Assembly: GCA_032718475.1 (NCBI GenBank)
Contig: JAUCBJ010007608.1
Coordinates: 1 to 34,637 of the forward strand
Source of the DNA: Nemertoderma westbladi
Lineage: Eukaryota; Xenacoelomorpha; Nemertodermatida; Nemertodermatidae
DNA length: 34,637 bases
Direction: 5' to 3'
The notes beneath the pieces are model-generated. The model made no database searches. It was not told the origin of the DNA and saw only the letters and a program-made list of their open reading frames with translations. Shown here in pieces: positions 10,345-19,972 of this stretch. Position numbers and translations under genes: made by a program. Position 1 is the first letter of the stretch; every line of letters begins with the position of its first letter.

Positions 10345-10540
10345 AATATCTGAAAATTAAAAAAGTCTCGCATTTCGTTAAATAACTAAAATGAATTATT
10401 ATATGAATTACAAATATTATTTATTCAATTGATGAATTATAAATATGTATAATATAAGCTGAAACTTGACATACTGTATATACATACAGTGTAGGGCCTA
10501 CTGCATAGGACTACAACTGCGACTTTGGGGGAAAGGCAGA

Positions 10541-11060
10541 ATGCCTTTTTGTTTTAACATGTAATTAAATTTTAGCATATTTGAAATTACCACATACGAA
10601 CTGATTTTCCATTTCAGCAAATAATGTTTTTTTTTTATTTAATTTTGATATTGATTTAACTTCTAATAATATTAATATTACAGTATAATAATATATAATA
10701 TTTTAGAATATTTTAATTTCGTTTTAATCTTATTTTTAAATAAAAATTGTGCCATAGTATAAGTAGTCGTGTTCAGAATTATTATACATTTCGCAATAAA
10801 AAATGAAAATAAAATATGGACGCAATAAAAATTCCTTCATCCCTCTCCGGCTCTCCAGGGCAAATTGGACGCAAATAACAGCTGAATACTCTCAAAAATT
10901 GAAAATACCGATCAACACAAATATTATTATAAGAGTTTGTACAGTAGCTAACACAGTCTGACAGTATAATACTGTAATACAGTAATACTGTCATCTGTAC
11001 TACAGTACTAGTACTAGCTGACTAGGTAGATTATTAGACCGTACTGCAGTACTGGGTGGG
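10541..11060. other. AT-rich intergenic DNA with one dispersed repeat
   Basis: No gene recognised. The segment 10820-10900 is similar to 20814-20880 (shared GCAATAAAAAT, CCCTCTCC, CGCAAATAACAG and TACTCTCAAAAAT), showing a dispersed repeat of unknown type in the same orientation. TACAGTA/TACTGTA motifs are dense at 10920-11050. Confidence 0.5.
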
Positions 11061-11063
11061 TCT

Positions 11064-11168
11064 TTGAAAAAGGTGGACTGGACACAGAAAACATGGACAA
11101 CGGACAGACCAATCAGAAACGTATTAAGCAAAGCAGTTTGTAGCAATTGGTCTGTCCACCTTTTTCAA
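11064..11168. mobile_element. Fold-back element, copy 1
   Basis: A sequence of about 105 bp with terminal inverted repeats TTGAAAAAGGTGGAC ... GTCCACCTTTTTCAA and internal CAGACCAATCAG / CAATTGGTCTG arms that also pair. No coding capacity. Similar copies follow at 11212, 12033 and 12129. Confidence 0.8.
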
Positions 11169-11211
11169 GTTTCCGCTTTCTTAGTTACATAATTGGGAAT
11201 AAGATGTGTGT

Positions 11212-11323
11212 TTGAAAAAGGTGGACAGGACACATGCACAAAAAACATAGATAATAGTCTGACCAATCAGAAACGTATTAAAGCAATGCTATTTATTAGT
11301 GATTGGACTGTCCACCTTTTTCA
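11212..11323. mobile_element. Fold-back element, copy 2
   Basis: Same ends (TTGAAAAAGGTGGAC ... GTCCACCTTTTTCA) and the same internal GACCAATCAGAAACGTATTA segment as copy 1, in the same orientation, 43 bp downstream of it. The left arm differs by substitutions and small indels. Confidence 0.8.
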
Positions 11324-11347
11324 GGTTTCAATTATCTATCTATAATG

Positions 11348-11388
11348 GGCATGCTGGAAGCAGTTGCATTAAGAATGCTGCCGGTGTC
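11348..11388 (-). repeat. Possible LINE 3'-end remnant
   Basis: GGCATGCTG ... GCATTAAGAATGCTGCCGG resembles the 3'-terminal part of the LINE at 764-806 (GGCATGCTG ... GCATTTTTAAGAATGCTG) with gaps. It could be a severely 5'-truncated copy of the same family. The match is short. Confidence 0.4.
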
Positions 11389-11401
11389 CTAGGCGTATCT
11401 A

Positions 11402-11420
11402 CCCCCCCCCCCCCCCCCCC
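11402..11420. repeat. Poly(C) tract
   Basis: A run of 19 C. Similar runs of 12-24 G or C occur at 15943-15966, 18395-18418, 18428-18448, 19910-19925, 19935-19955, 20796-20807 and 27521-27544. Their exact lengths are unreliable in most assemblies. Confidence 0.9.
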
Positions 11421-11423
11421 TGC

Positions 11424-12032
11424 GGATTGCCCTCCTATAGACTTACAGTATATTAATAGTAGGTCTAGCGTACCGTACAGCACTTTAACTTGGATTTATT
11501 GGTTTATTTTTGTGGTTGGGTTTGTTGGTCAGGTCCAAACCCTAATTAAAACTGTCATTAGTAGCTCTAAAGTCCCGATGTTCTAATCTAAGAAATTTTG
11601 TGGAATTTAGGATCCAAAATATTTAAGGTTGGGGTTACATGACTGTTTTATAATTAAGGCTTTGGGCCTCCATTTCCACTTTGAATTAGGGTTTCGGACC
11701 TCCACTCCCAAAATATGGGGACTTATTTACCTCCCTCGGTGCGCTCGGTCGTTTAATAACAGATCTCGGGATGAACGGTAAATAAAGCATATTATATTTC
11801 CCTCACAGTACAATAGGTAGTTATTCATAATTAACTTTATACTGTAATGAATGAGTTAGAATATTGACGTTCCAATATTGATGCTAAGGCTGTAAAGCTC
11901 AGCACTCAGACTTCGTGGCTCGCCCCATATTATTGAACTAGGCCTATTTCGACAACTTCGGTTGGTCACAGTAAGTATGGGATAATAATAACAATAATAA
12001 TCCCAGAATACATAAAAACCTTCCGAAATTTT
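11424..12032. other. Intergenic, no recognised feature
   Basis: Mixed-composition DNA without a supported gene. A frame across 11299-11586 contains a proline run encoded by the poly(C) tract only and shows no domain. Confidence 0.5.
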
Positions 12033-12126
12033 TTGAAAAACGTGGACAGAGCTGCTCTAATGTGCAAATCAATCTGATTGGTCAATTCATTGCCTGTTCT
12101 TTCTCAACCCAGTCCACCTTATTCAA
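12033..12126. mobile_element. Fold-back element, copy 3 (diverged)
   Basis: Ends TTGAAAAACGTGGAC ... GTCCACCTTATTCAA, with an internal CTGATTGGTCA segment related to the other copies. It abuts copy 4 with 2 bp between them. Confidence 0.7.
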
Positions 12127-12128
12127 AT

Positions 12129-12242
12129 TTGAAAAAGGTGGACAACAAAGCTGAAAAAGGTGGACAAGCTGTGTGACGCAAATCGCCCGTGATTGGTCTG
12201 TCCGTTGTCCATGTTTTCTGTGTCCAGTCCACCTTTTTCAAA
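12129..12242. mobile_element. Fold-back element, copy 4 (inverted)
   Basis: Ends TTGAAAAAGGTGGAC ... GTCCACCTTTTTCAAA, with a second internal GAAAAAGGTGGAC near 12153. Its right half, read on the - strand, matches the first 50 or so bases of copy 1 almost exactly (GGACACAGAAAACATGGACA and on), so it is the same family in inverse orientation. Confidence 0.8.
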
Positions 12243-12773
12243 CACCCGTACTGGGTACCGTGACACTACGTTGTTGAAGGACTCTTTCAGTCTTTGCAGC
12301 CTTTCTGCATTGCTTAGAACTTGAAGAATATCGAAACCAGTACAGTCAGACAGTACCTACTTCAGTAGGCCTACACAGTAGAGTATCGGTCCGGCAGTCC
12401 GGTATCAGGAAGAAGTACCCGTAGGCAGTAGGCAAGGCATTGGCCGGCCTTCTGTGTTCAGGTTCAGGTGTTCCGCTGTTCTGTATCAGCAATCAGTAGG
12501 CCTATATCGGCTGATCGGTCTGTCAGTATAATACCTGAATCCTGTAATATGCAGATATGTAATATGCTATGCAGCTGTGCTATGCTATACTGCCCTGACT
12601 GTTGTACTGGCTGACAGTAGTACTGTCGGCCTGTAGGCTACAGCTGTAGGCCAGTAGGCGTAGGCCTAGTACTGTATTTCAGTATTTGTTTGTATAGGCC
12701 TACCTCTGGCACCTGTAGTTTCCAGGTGCCAGGTTACGTTGACGTTGCTGTGACTGTTTGATGCGTGATCGTG
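12243..12773. other. Region upstream of the CCDC85-like gene
   Basis: Dense in CAGTAGGCCTA, CTGTA and TACTG motifs. It should contain the 5' UTR and promoter, but no core element can be named. An ATG at 12761 lies out of frame 13 bp before the chosen start and would open a short overlapping upstream frame. Confidence 0.4.
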
Positions 12774-13590
12774 ATGGACCTGAGGATGCCCCGTGTTGGT
12801 GTTGGTATCTCCAACGATCCGATCAACCCCCAGTACAACAGTAACTATGGTAACTCCGAGATGTCAGATATAAACACATTATTGCAGACTCAAAAGGAAG
12901 AAATCCGGCGGCAGAAAGAAACAAACGATCAACTAAAACTCGACAACCAAGAGTTACGAGATCTCTGCTGCTACCTGGACGAGGATCGTGCGAGCGGCAA
13001 AAAGATGGCGGCCGACTGGCAGGAATTCGGCCAGTACACGGCGGGTGTGATGCAGAACGAGGTTGGAGAGTACCACGGGAAATTAGCGATGTTGTCTGAC
13101 CGCCAAGCCGAACTGATAAGCGAAAACAAAAAGCTGAAAGAGATCTGTTTGATGCTGGACGGAGACCGTCGTTTGTGTCGTAACTGCGAGCGAACTGTTA
13201 GTCTGATCGACTCACACGGTGCCCGGGACGAAGCGGACGGGAGCAGTCAGACGTCGGACGGTGCGGGAGAGGACGGGACACCAGCCGGTGCCCACCGGTG
13301 GCTCACCGGCACGCACCACAGACTGCACCGTAGCCGATCACACCATACAGTACATAACTCATCTAGAGAGCCGCATCCGTATCCTGGAGACGGATAACGC
13401 GGAGTTAGTGGGACAGATGAAGACCGATCGCCCCGGTCTGCTACATAGACCGTCGTTGCGGTCAGATCATTCCTCGGCCTCCGTAGAAACTCTAACCAAC
13501 CTGGACCCGCAGTCCGTGGATTCCGGGATGAATAACTCGGAGCTGTGCGACAGTCCGGTACAGTGGCACGGTGCCACATTGCCGCTCTAA
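12774..13590 (+). CDS. CCDC85: CCDC85-family coiled-coil protein, partial / frame-broken
   Basis: From ATG 12774, residues 29 onward read SDINTLLQTQKEEIRRQKET, then the family signature NQELRDLCCYLDEDR, a W-x-x-x-G-x-YTAGVM stretch, and LISENKKLKEICLMLDGDR. These are the two paired coiled-coil segments of CCDC85A/B/C. A DGSSQTS stretch follows, comparable to the serine-rich DGSSSTGS of vertebrate members. This frame then stops being family-like (about 13260) and ends near 13397. The frame one base over opens into YITHLESRIRILETDNAELV (13351-13410), another coiled-coil segment, and runs to a stop at 13588-13590. The break could be a tiny intron ending at the AG at 13349-13350, an indel in the assembly, or real decay. 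The N-terminal helix of vertebrate members is missing. A phase-0 donor CCG|GTACAG at 13557/13558 fits onward splicing; no later exon was recognised. Known family role: adherens-junction-associated proteins reported to bind delta-catenin/ARVCF relatives. Confidence 0.8.
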
Positions 13591-14852
13591 GTTCGGTACA
13601 GTGGCACGGTGCCACATTGCTGCATTGCCGCTCTAAGTTCGGTGCAGTGGCACAGTACCACATTGCCGCTCTAAGTTCGGTACAGTGACACGGTGCCACA
13701 TTGCCGATCCAAGTCCGGTACGGTTGCACGGTGCCACATTGCCGCTCCAAGTCCGTTTACGGTTGCACGGTGCCACATTGCCGCTCTAAGCCAGGCAGGG
13801 TGCCACATTGCCACTTTTAGTCAGGTACGGTGGCGCGGTGCCACATTGCCGCTCTAAGTCCGATACGGTGCCACATTGCCGCTCTAAGTCCGGTACAGTG
13901 GCACGGTGCCATATTGCCGCTCTAAGTCCGTTACAGTGACATGGTGCCACATTGCCGTTCTAAGTCCGATACGGTGCCACATTGCCGATCTAAGTCCGGT
14001 ACAGTGGCACGGTGCCACATTGTCGCTCTAAGTTCGTCACGGTGCCACTTGCCTCTCTAAATTCGGTACAATTGCTGCTTTTAGTCCGGTACGGTGGCAC
14101 GGTGCCACATTGCCGCTCTAAGTTCGATACGGTGCCACATTGCCGATCTAAGTTCGGTACAGTGGCACAGTGCCACATTGCCTCTCTAAGTTCGTCACGG
14201 TGTCATATTGCCGCTCTAAGTTCGGCACGGTGCCACATTGCCGCTCTAAGTTCGGTACAGTGGCACGGTGCCCCACATCGCCTCTCTAAGTTTGGTACAG
14301 TGGCACGGTGCCACATTGCCGCTCTAAGTCCGGCACGGTGTCATGGTGCCACATTGCCGCTCTAAGTTCGTCACGGTTCCACATTGCCGATCTAAGTCCG
14401 GCACGGTGCCACATTGCCGCTTTTAGTCAGGTACGGTGGCACGGTGCCACATTGCCGCTCTAAGTCCGATACGGTTCCACATTGCCGCTCTAGATCGGGT
14501 GAATTGGCAACGTGCCGCATTGCCGCTCTAAATCCGGTACAGTGGCACGGTGCCACATTGCCGCTCTAAGTCCGGTACAGTGGCACGGTGCCACATTGCC
14601 GTTCTAAGTCCGGCACGGTGCCACATTGCCGCTCTAAGTTTGTCACGGTGCCACATTGCCGCTCTAAGTCCGTTACAGTGGCACGGTGCCACATTGCCGT
14701 TCTAAGTCCGATACGGTTGCACGGTGCCACATTGCCGCTCTAAGTCCGGTGCAGTGGCACGGCGCCACATTGCCGCTCTAAGTCCGGTACAGTGGCACGG
14801 AACCACTTTAAGAGTGGCGCAGCGGCGACACTATACCACATTGCCGCTCTAA
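13553..14852. repeat. 1.3-kb minisatellite, mixed 38- and 30-bp units
   Basis: Roughly 35-40 units. The long unit is 38 bp (TCCGGTACAGTGGCACGG, then TGCCACATTGCCGCTCTAAG). The short unit is 30 bp and lacks 8 bases of the left half. The long unit holds a 15-bp hairpin, GTGGCAC-G-GTGCCAC; the short unit has lost the left arm. The array starts exactly where CCDC85-like coding ends, and its units repeat the CCGGTACAGT found at the candidate exon 3' boundary. Open frames across it on both strands come from the repeats. Confidence 0.95.
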
Positions 14853-16840
14853 CTATTTATTGACGTATTGCCAATATTACCACCTTTTTATTTTTTCCCG
14901 TAAAACAAACATTTCCAATTAAGAAATATATTTTAACCAGGCTATAAATAGATGCGTTTGTTTCACAGTAGGAAGTTTTTACGTTTTTAGATAATCCAAT
15001 TGTCGGATGAAACTGCGATATTCACGTAACAATAACATTAAATGTAATATTAGTATCGCTCGGTCTGTTTACGTTTGGTTGCAATTATCCGCTCACAGGG
15101 CGCTTTATTTTTGCAATATCAACTCAACATGTAGTTTTACAATGTAAATCAATTAAATAAACCCATCCAAATGTTGACACAGGTGTGGATATCATGTTTT
15201 ATATAATTGTTTTTTTTGTTTACATAATTAAATAATTTAATTGAATTAAATTGTTCCCAGCGACGTTCACTGTACGTGTACCACTCACTATATTTTGTAT
15301 TGTTTTAATATCCACCAGTATATATTCCTTTTATTATTCGTCTACTTTTCCTGTCTGCATCTATGTTACCGCTATATGTAGAACCTGCTGCTTGTTTTTT
15401 TGTGCTTATATTATTCAATGTCAAGTCAATCTAGCATAAAAAAAACAAAAAGAAATTGTCAATCTAAACCGTTTGGACTCTGTATTTATCTTATTAATGC
15501 CCAAAACAGGTTATATTATATATTCATGGAAATTCTACCTAAATTGGCATAATCTGAATCAACCAAATGTAGAAGTATGGAAGAATAATTAGCGAATTAC
15601 TTCTAGAATTATTTAATAAATTGTACAATAAGCTGTCTGTTATTATTATTCGGGTCCAATTTTGAATATATTAATAATTGCACTACATTATTGTTAACTG
15701 ATGAAAAATAAATTTACCAAAAAATTTGTTCCACTACCATGCAATCCACAATCGGCGTGCTGCATTGCAGCTTGGATTGAAGCAACACATTTCATTAAAA
15801 CTCCACCAACCCACCAATAGTTACCTTGTAGTTGGCCCTATATTATTTTCATACACTTTGTTGTGAATTAGTAAGATAATATAGAAGTAAATTTTCTAAC
15901 CGAATTTAATTTGGATGAATTCTGAATATATTTTGTATTACTCCCCCCCCCCCCCCCCCCCCCCCCTCTCCCTTTGCCTTGATTGACTGACTATATTACT
16001 AGCTTACAATTTGCACTGTTTTTTTTTACCAATTAATTAGTTTTGCTTAGATTTCGCCATGGAGGTGGCATTACCAATATTTTTACTGTTGTAACTTAGG
16101 TAATGAATGCATTATTTCCGATGTTTTGAAATTATAATTATTTTAAGAAGTTTATGTAAGACTAATCACTTTTCATCTTCATATATATCTTATCTGTCTG
16201 TCTGTACTCTGTGTAACTATACTTTTCAACTGTTATAATATAATATTATTTTCCGCGCTATTTTCCACTACAATGTAATACACTACAAGTACAACAATAC
16301 ATAAATTATTCTATTTATAAAGGATATTTATTTTAGAATTATTCAATTACCGGTTTATGACATTATAATATTTTTATTGCAGTGAAATCCTTATTTTTTC
16401 CATTTGATTTACAATTTTAAATGTAATACCTTCCGCGCTTCCGGTGTTAATTTTTCAATCATGAGTTAATTTCAAGTATCATGATACACTATTAATTAAT
16501 AAATTGTAATTTTGAAAAATAATGATTTGAAAATTGAATAATAGTTTATTATGTAGGCCTACCCTATGTTGTTAGTTGTGTTTCCGGACATTATAAATTA
16601 TGTTGTGAAATTCCAGATTTACATTCCTTTTGGTTTTAAGCTTTTCTCCAATGTGTGTCTAATAATTAATTGAAACGTAACGTGAGTTGTGAATAATATC
16701 TATAGTATTAGGATTTTGTCCTACTTAGTGTTAATATTATAATGTTGTTATTTATTATGATTTTCATTTTTTTCCAAATACTACGATGTATTTTTAATTT
16801 AATTCGCAAACTTAACTACGACTCAAATAATATTTTAACG
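14853..16840. other. AT-rich intergenic (or intronic) DNA
   Basis: No supported gene. If CCDC85 continues to the right this may be intron. It holds a 22-bp match to the LINE 3' end (15751-15772) and a C24 run (15943-15966). The 62-codon frame at 15251-15439 is hydrophobic by composition only. Confidence 0.5.
15751..15772 (-). repeat. LINE 3'-terminal fragment
   Basis: These 22 bases match the 3' terminus of the LINE (761-782) with one difference (ATCGGCGTGC against ATCGGCATGC, then TGCATTGCAGCT in both). It lies between inverted heptamers CAATCCA and TGGATTG. Probably a very short 5'-truncated insertion of the same family. Confidence 0.5.
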
Positions 16841-17415
16841 TCCTATGTGACAGTACCCATATGTCACCGTGGCTAGGGGACATTCTTTTGTGACAGTATA
16901 CATACGCCACCGTGGCGACGGGGCAGTCCTCTGTGACAGTATCCATACGCCACCGTGGCGACGGGGCAGTCCTCTGTGACAGTATCCATGCGCCACCGTG
17001 GCGAGGGGGAAGTCCTCTGTGACAATATCCATACGCCGCCATGGCTAGGGGACAGTCTTCTGTGACAGTATCCATACGCTACCGTGGCGAGGGGGCAGTC
17101 CTCTGACAGTATACATACGCCACAGTGGCGAGGGGGCAGTCCTCTGTGACAGTATACATACGCCACAGTGGCGAGGGGGCAGTCCTCTGTGACAGTATAC
17201 ATACGCCGCCTTGGCGAGGGGGGTAGTTCTCTGTGACAGTATACATACGCCACAGTGGCGAGGGGGCAGTCCTCTGTGACAGTATCCATACGCCACCGTG
17301 GCGACGGGGCAGTCCTCTGTGACAGTATCCATGCGCCACCGTGGCGAGGGGGAAGTCCTCTGTGACAATATCCATACGCCGCCATGGCTAGGGGACAGTC
17401 TTCTGTGACAGTATC
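16841..17415. repeat. 43-bp minisatellite, about 13 copies
   Basis: Units of 43 bp with core GACAGTATCCATACGCCACC then GTGGCGAGGGGGCAGTCCTC. Each contains the hairpin CGCCAC-C-GTGGCG. A block of about 3 units at about 16930-17060 recurs nearly unchanged 343 bp to the right (about 17275-17405), showing segmental duplication within the array. As 43 is not a multiple of 3, all three - frames give the same 43-residue repeat in different phase; these are not genes. Confidence 0.95.
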
Positions 17416-17799
17416 CCAAAATGGGGAACAATAATTACTAATCAATGGTTTTATATTTTTCGGATATTTACTGCAAATCGGCGTTTGAAACTAGTTTTTT
17501 CAACAGTTGCCATGGTAACCGGTTTTTACAAAGTCAATAGAATCTCTGATGCTGATATGTGGGTGGTATGTTAAGGGTAAAAGACTGTAGGTTTATTTGA
17601 AAGTTGACTTTTGTAAATGACCACCTGTTGTCAATGGTAATATACGGACGATAAATAATGTTGCAAAGTTGGTTCCCCTTAAAAAATGATAGGTATGGTT
17701 ATTACCTACACCTGTGCCAATTATGGTAATTTTGTCCAGAACGTCCACATCAACCTTATTTTTAATGTTAAGCGACCTGACTAATTAATACACCTGCAT
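17416..17799. other. Intergenic or unrecognised retroelement sequence
   Basis: AT-rich DNA between the 43-bp array and the first recognisable gypsy integrase motif. It may be decayed 5' pol of that element, but no motif supports this. Confidence 0.35.
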
Positions 17800-18351
17800 A
17801 CGTTATGTGAACGTGCCTTTACTCTGTTTCGAATTTAGTATGCCTTACAATCGTATTGCACCCCAGTCCCCAATACGGTATGGTCTGATGGAGGTCCCCA
17901 GTTTACATCTAAAAAAATTCTAAAGTATTCTAAAAAAAATTTATGTGGGTGTCTACAATGCCACCCTGCATAAAAGTATCAGACAACTTTCTTAATTTTT
18001 TTCTGAATTAAATTTAATACTATTTATAACAAACCTAAAAACTTAGCATCAATTTGCATTCGCCATCTAGCGGTTTGTTTTCACAAAATTTCGCCTGATA
18101 ATTATGTTGCCCCATATCTTATAAAAAAACTTACATGTGATTATATTCAAAACTGTAAAAGCCTTAGGGTTATAAGCGCACCAAGTTTTTTTTACATAGT
18201 GAAAAATAAAATTTTTCTAACCTGTCATGTAGAATAGCATCTTAGGTACCGGTACCTATATTCCAAATTATAGCCAAAAGCGAACAATTTTGAAACCCTA
18301 ACCATGTGGGGTGTTAAACATGTCTTAAAAATGGCAAAGCTGAATCTGCCG
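17800..18351 (+). pseudogene. Ty3/gypsy-type integrase remnant, left part
   Basis: At 17871-17910 the frame reads the integrase core TVWSDGGPQFTS, containing a catalytic Asp of the DDE triad. Near 18285-18310 a WGVKH motif, normal about 20 residues further on in this family, appears. At 18330-18351 the frame enters the N-G-K-A-E region just before the TTAA insertion point. Between 17930 and 18275 the sequence is not integrase-like and probably includes another insertion. Stops and shifts abound; it is dead. The strand is +. Known role of the family: integration of LTR-retrotransposon cDNA. Confidence 0.8.
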
Positions 18352-18394
18352 TTAACCCTATTAGTACCGGGCTATAAAATGTTGTACAAATACC

Positions 18395-18448
18395 GGGGGG
18401 GGGGGGGGGGGGGGGGGGTCATATTGACCCCCCCCCCCCCCCCCCCCC
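18395..18448. repeat. G24-TCATATTGA-C21 hairpin
   Basis: A run of 24 G (18395-18418), then TCATATTGA, then 21 C (18428-18448). The G and C runs can pair into a hairpin. A second copy with G16 and C21 lies at 19910-19955 near the other end of the TTAA element, so the structure is part of its subterminal inverted repeat. Confidence 0.9.
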
Positions 18449-18904
18449 TCTAAAATCTACAAATATTAACGAAAACGTCTGATTTTTTGGTTGTACGTAG
18501 GAATCACTTGTCTGGATCCGACCTAAAAAAAAAATTTCGAAAAAATGTACTGGTGTGGTTATATTGCAGCACCAAAATTACAAGTAGTGCACAATTTTCA
18601 AAAAATTTGAAAGTTACATTTTCGGCTAATTATTTTTCAATACAGGTTTTCTGGGGTGCAAAATACATTGGAAAATATTTAAAAATGATATGATTACTAT
18701 AAATGGCTGTTTAGTCCTCTCTGCGTAGGAAAAAAAATGAAAAAAACAAGTAACCAGCACTTTTCAGTTAGAACACAAAATTTTTAATTCACTTGTACGA
18801 TGCTATAAATTCACATTTTCAGGTTTTTGAGGGCGCTGATTCTAATGGAATACATTTCTAATATGCCAGATCATTGCTACTTGTATTTTTCGGCGTAATT
18901 TGGT

Positions 18905-19640
18905 AAATTTTGGTGCTAGCACCAAATTTCGTACCCATCACCAAAAAGTACAAGTTGGCGATGTCCAGTGCTGTTTTTATTGATTCCATCGGATTCAGGA
19001 CCCTCATAAACCCGTATAACGCAAGAAACAAGGTGATACTATCTACTGATCAATTTGCATACAGTACAGTATTTTCCAAAATTTGGTGCTGGCACAACAA
19101 TTTTCACCCACCGGCGAAAAATACAAGTTTGAGAACTCTTATGAAATTTTTACTGATTCCATTGAATTCAGAACCATCACAAACCCGTATAACGCAAGAA
19201 ACAAGGTGACACAATCAATTGATATATTTGATGGTTTTCAAAATTTGGTGCTAGCACCACATTTTGCACCCACATCCGAAAAATACAAGTTTGAGATGTC
19301 TAGTTCGATAATTATATATTCCATTGAATTCAGAACAGCCATAAACCTCTAAAACTCAAGAAATAAATTGTCACAAGCAATTTTATCTATTGAATGGATT
19401 TTCAAAATTTCGTGCTAGCACCAAAATTTGCACACAGCACCGAAAAATACAAGTTTGATACGCTTGGTGCAACTCGTATATATTTCATCGAATCCAGAAC
19501 CCCAAAAAACCCAAATTGCGTAAAAAACAAGTTTCAAACAATCAATTTACAAAATTGACATATTTCAAAATTTGGTGCTGGCACCAAAATTTGGCACCCA
19601 CCGAAAAAAATAAGTTTGAAATTTCTAAATCAATTTAAAT
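18905..19640. repeat. 163-bp tandem repeat inside the TTAA element
   Basis: Five diverged copies are marked by GGTGCTAGCACC or GGTGCTGGCACC near 18912, 19085, 19247, 19411 and 19574, spaced 173, 162, 164 and 163 bp. The best copy contains the palindrome TTTGGTGCTAGCACCAAA. Shared pieces include AAAATACAAGTTTGA, TCCATTGAATTCAGAAC and AACCCGTATAACGCAAGAAA. The small frames within it (18910-19352) come from the repeat and have no known domain. Confidence 0.85.
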
Positions 19641-19909
19641 GAATTCCATCCAATTTCTAACACCAAAAAACCGGTGTAAATCAAAAATAGAGATGTTACA
19701 ATTCATATTTAATGAAATGTAGTTTTCAAAAAAACGTCTCAAAAAAAGTGCCAAAAGTAGGGTTTAAAAAATGGTTGCTGTAACTCGAAAAGTACCCAAT
19801 ATTTTTGAAAACGGTTTTCACTACTAGGAAGACAATAGATTTTTAGGAAAAGTCATACAATTTCAGATTCCCTACTGCGTTTGTTTCAGAATTATAATAA
19901 AAAAACCAC

Positions 19910-19955
19910 GGGGGGGGGGGGGGGGTCATATTGACCCCCCCCCCCCCCCCCCCCC
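19910..19955. repeat. G16-TCATATTGA-C21 hairpin
   Basis: Second copy of the hairpin at 18395-18448, 17 bp inside the right end of the TTAA element. Confidence 0.9.
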
Positions 19956-19972
19956 GGGTTTAATAGGGTTAA

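Larger units (their letters stand above)
9540..10540. repeat. Diverged tandem repeat of about 160 bp carrying a MITE
   Basis: Three diverged copies of a segment resembling CTAGGGGGCGAAATATCTG followed by an A-rich stretch and CTCGAATTT lie near 9605-9650, 9760-9815 and 10329-10378. The first two are about 155 bp apart and the last two about 570 bp apart. Subtracting the 402-bp inverted-repeat element at 9841-10242 leaves about 168 bp, close to the first spacing. The AAACTTGACATA segment also recurs (10250 and 10464). I read this as an old tandem repeat interrupted by the MITE. Confidence 0.55.
18352..19972. mobile_element. 1.6-kb non-autonomous TTAA (piggyBac-like) transposon
   Basis: The element begins TTAACCCTATTAGTACCGGG (18352) and ends CCCGGGTTTAATAGGGTTAA (to 19972): inverted ends with TTAA at both extremities, the target duplication of piggyBac-type elements. 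Removing it with one TTAA rejoins the integrase frame of the surrounding gypsy remnant, so both boundaries are precise. Inside are two G-run/C-run hairpins and five tandem copies of a unit of about 163 bp. I see no transposase. The superfamily is inferred from TTAA and the CCCT terminus. Confidence 0.88.

Noticed and set aside
13247-14365. Frames in both strands across the 38/30-bp array
   Set aside because: Repeat-derived. Only the + strand part before 13590 is treated as possible CCDC85 coding.
15251-15439. 62-codon hydrophobic frame considered as a small membrane protein
   Set aside because: AT-rich sequence naturally gives F/I/Y-rich frames; no start context or homology recognised.
16812-17445. 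Several long - strand frames with HRGLPPRHGG-type repeats
   Set aside because: They are the 43-bp minisatellite read in three phases; no coding signature beyond the repeat.
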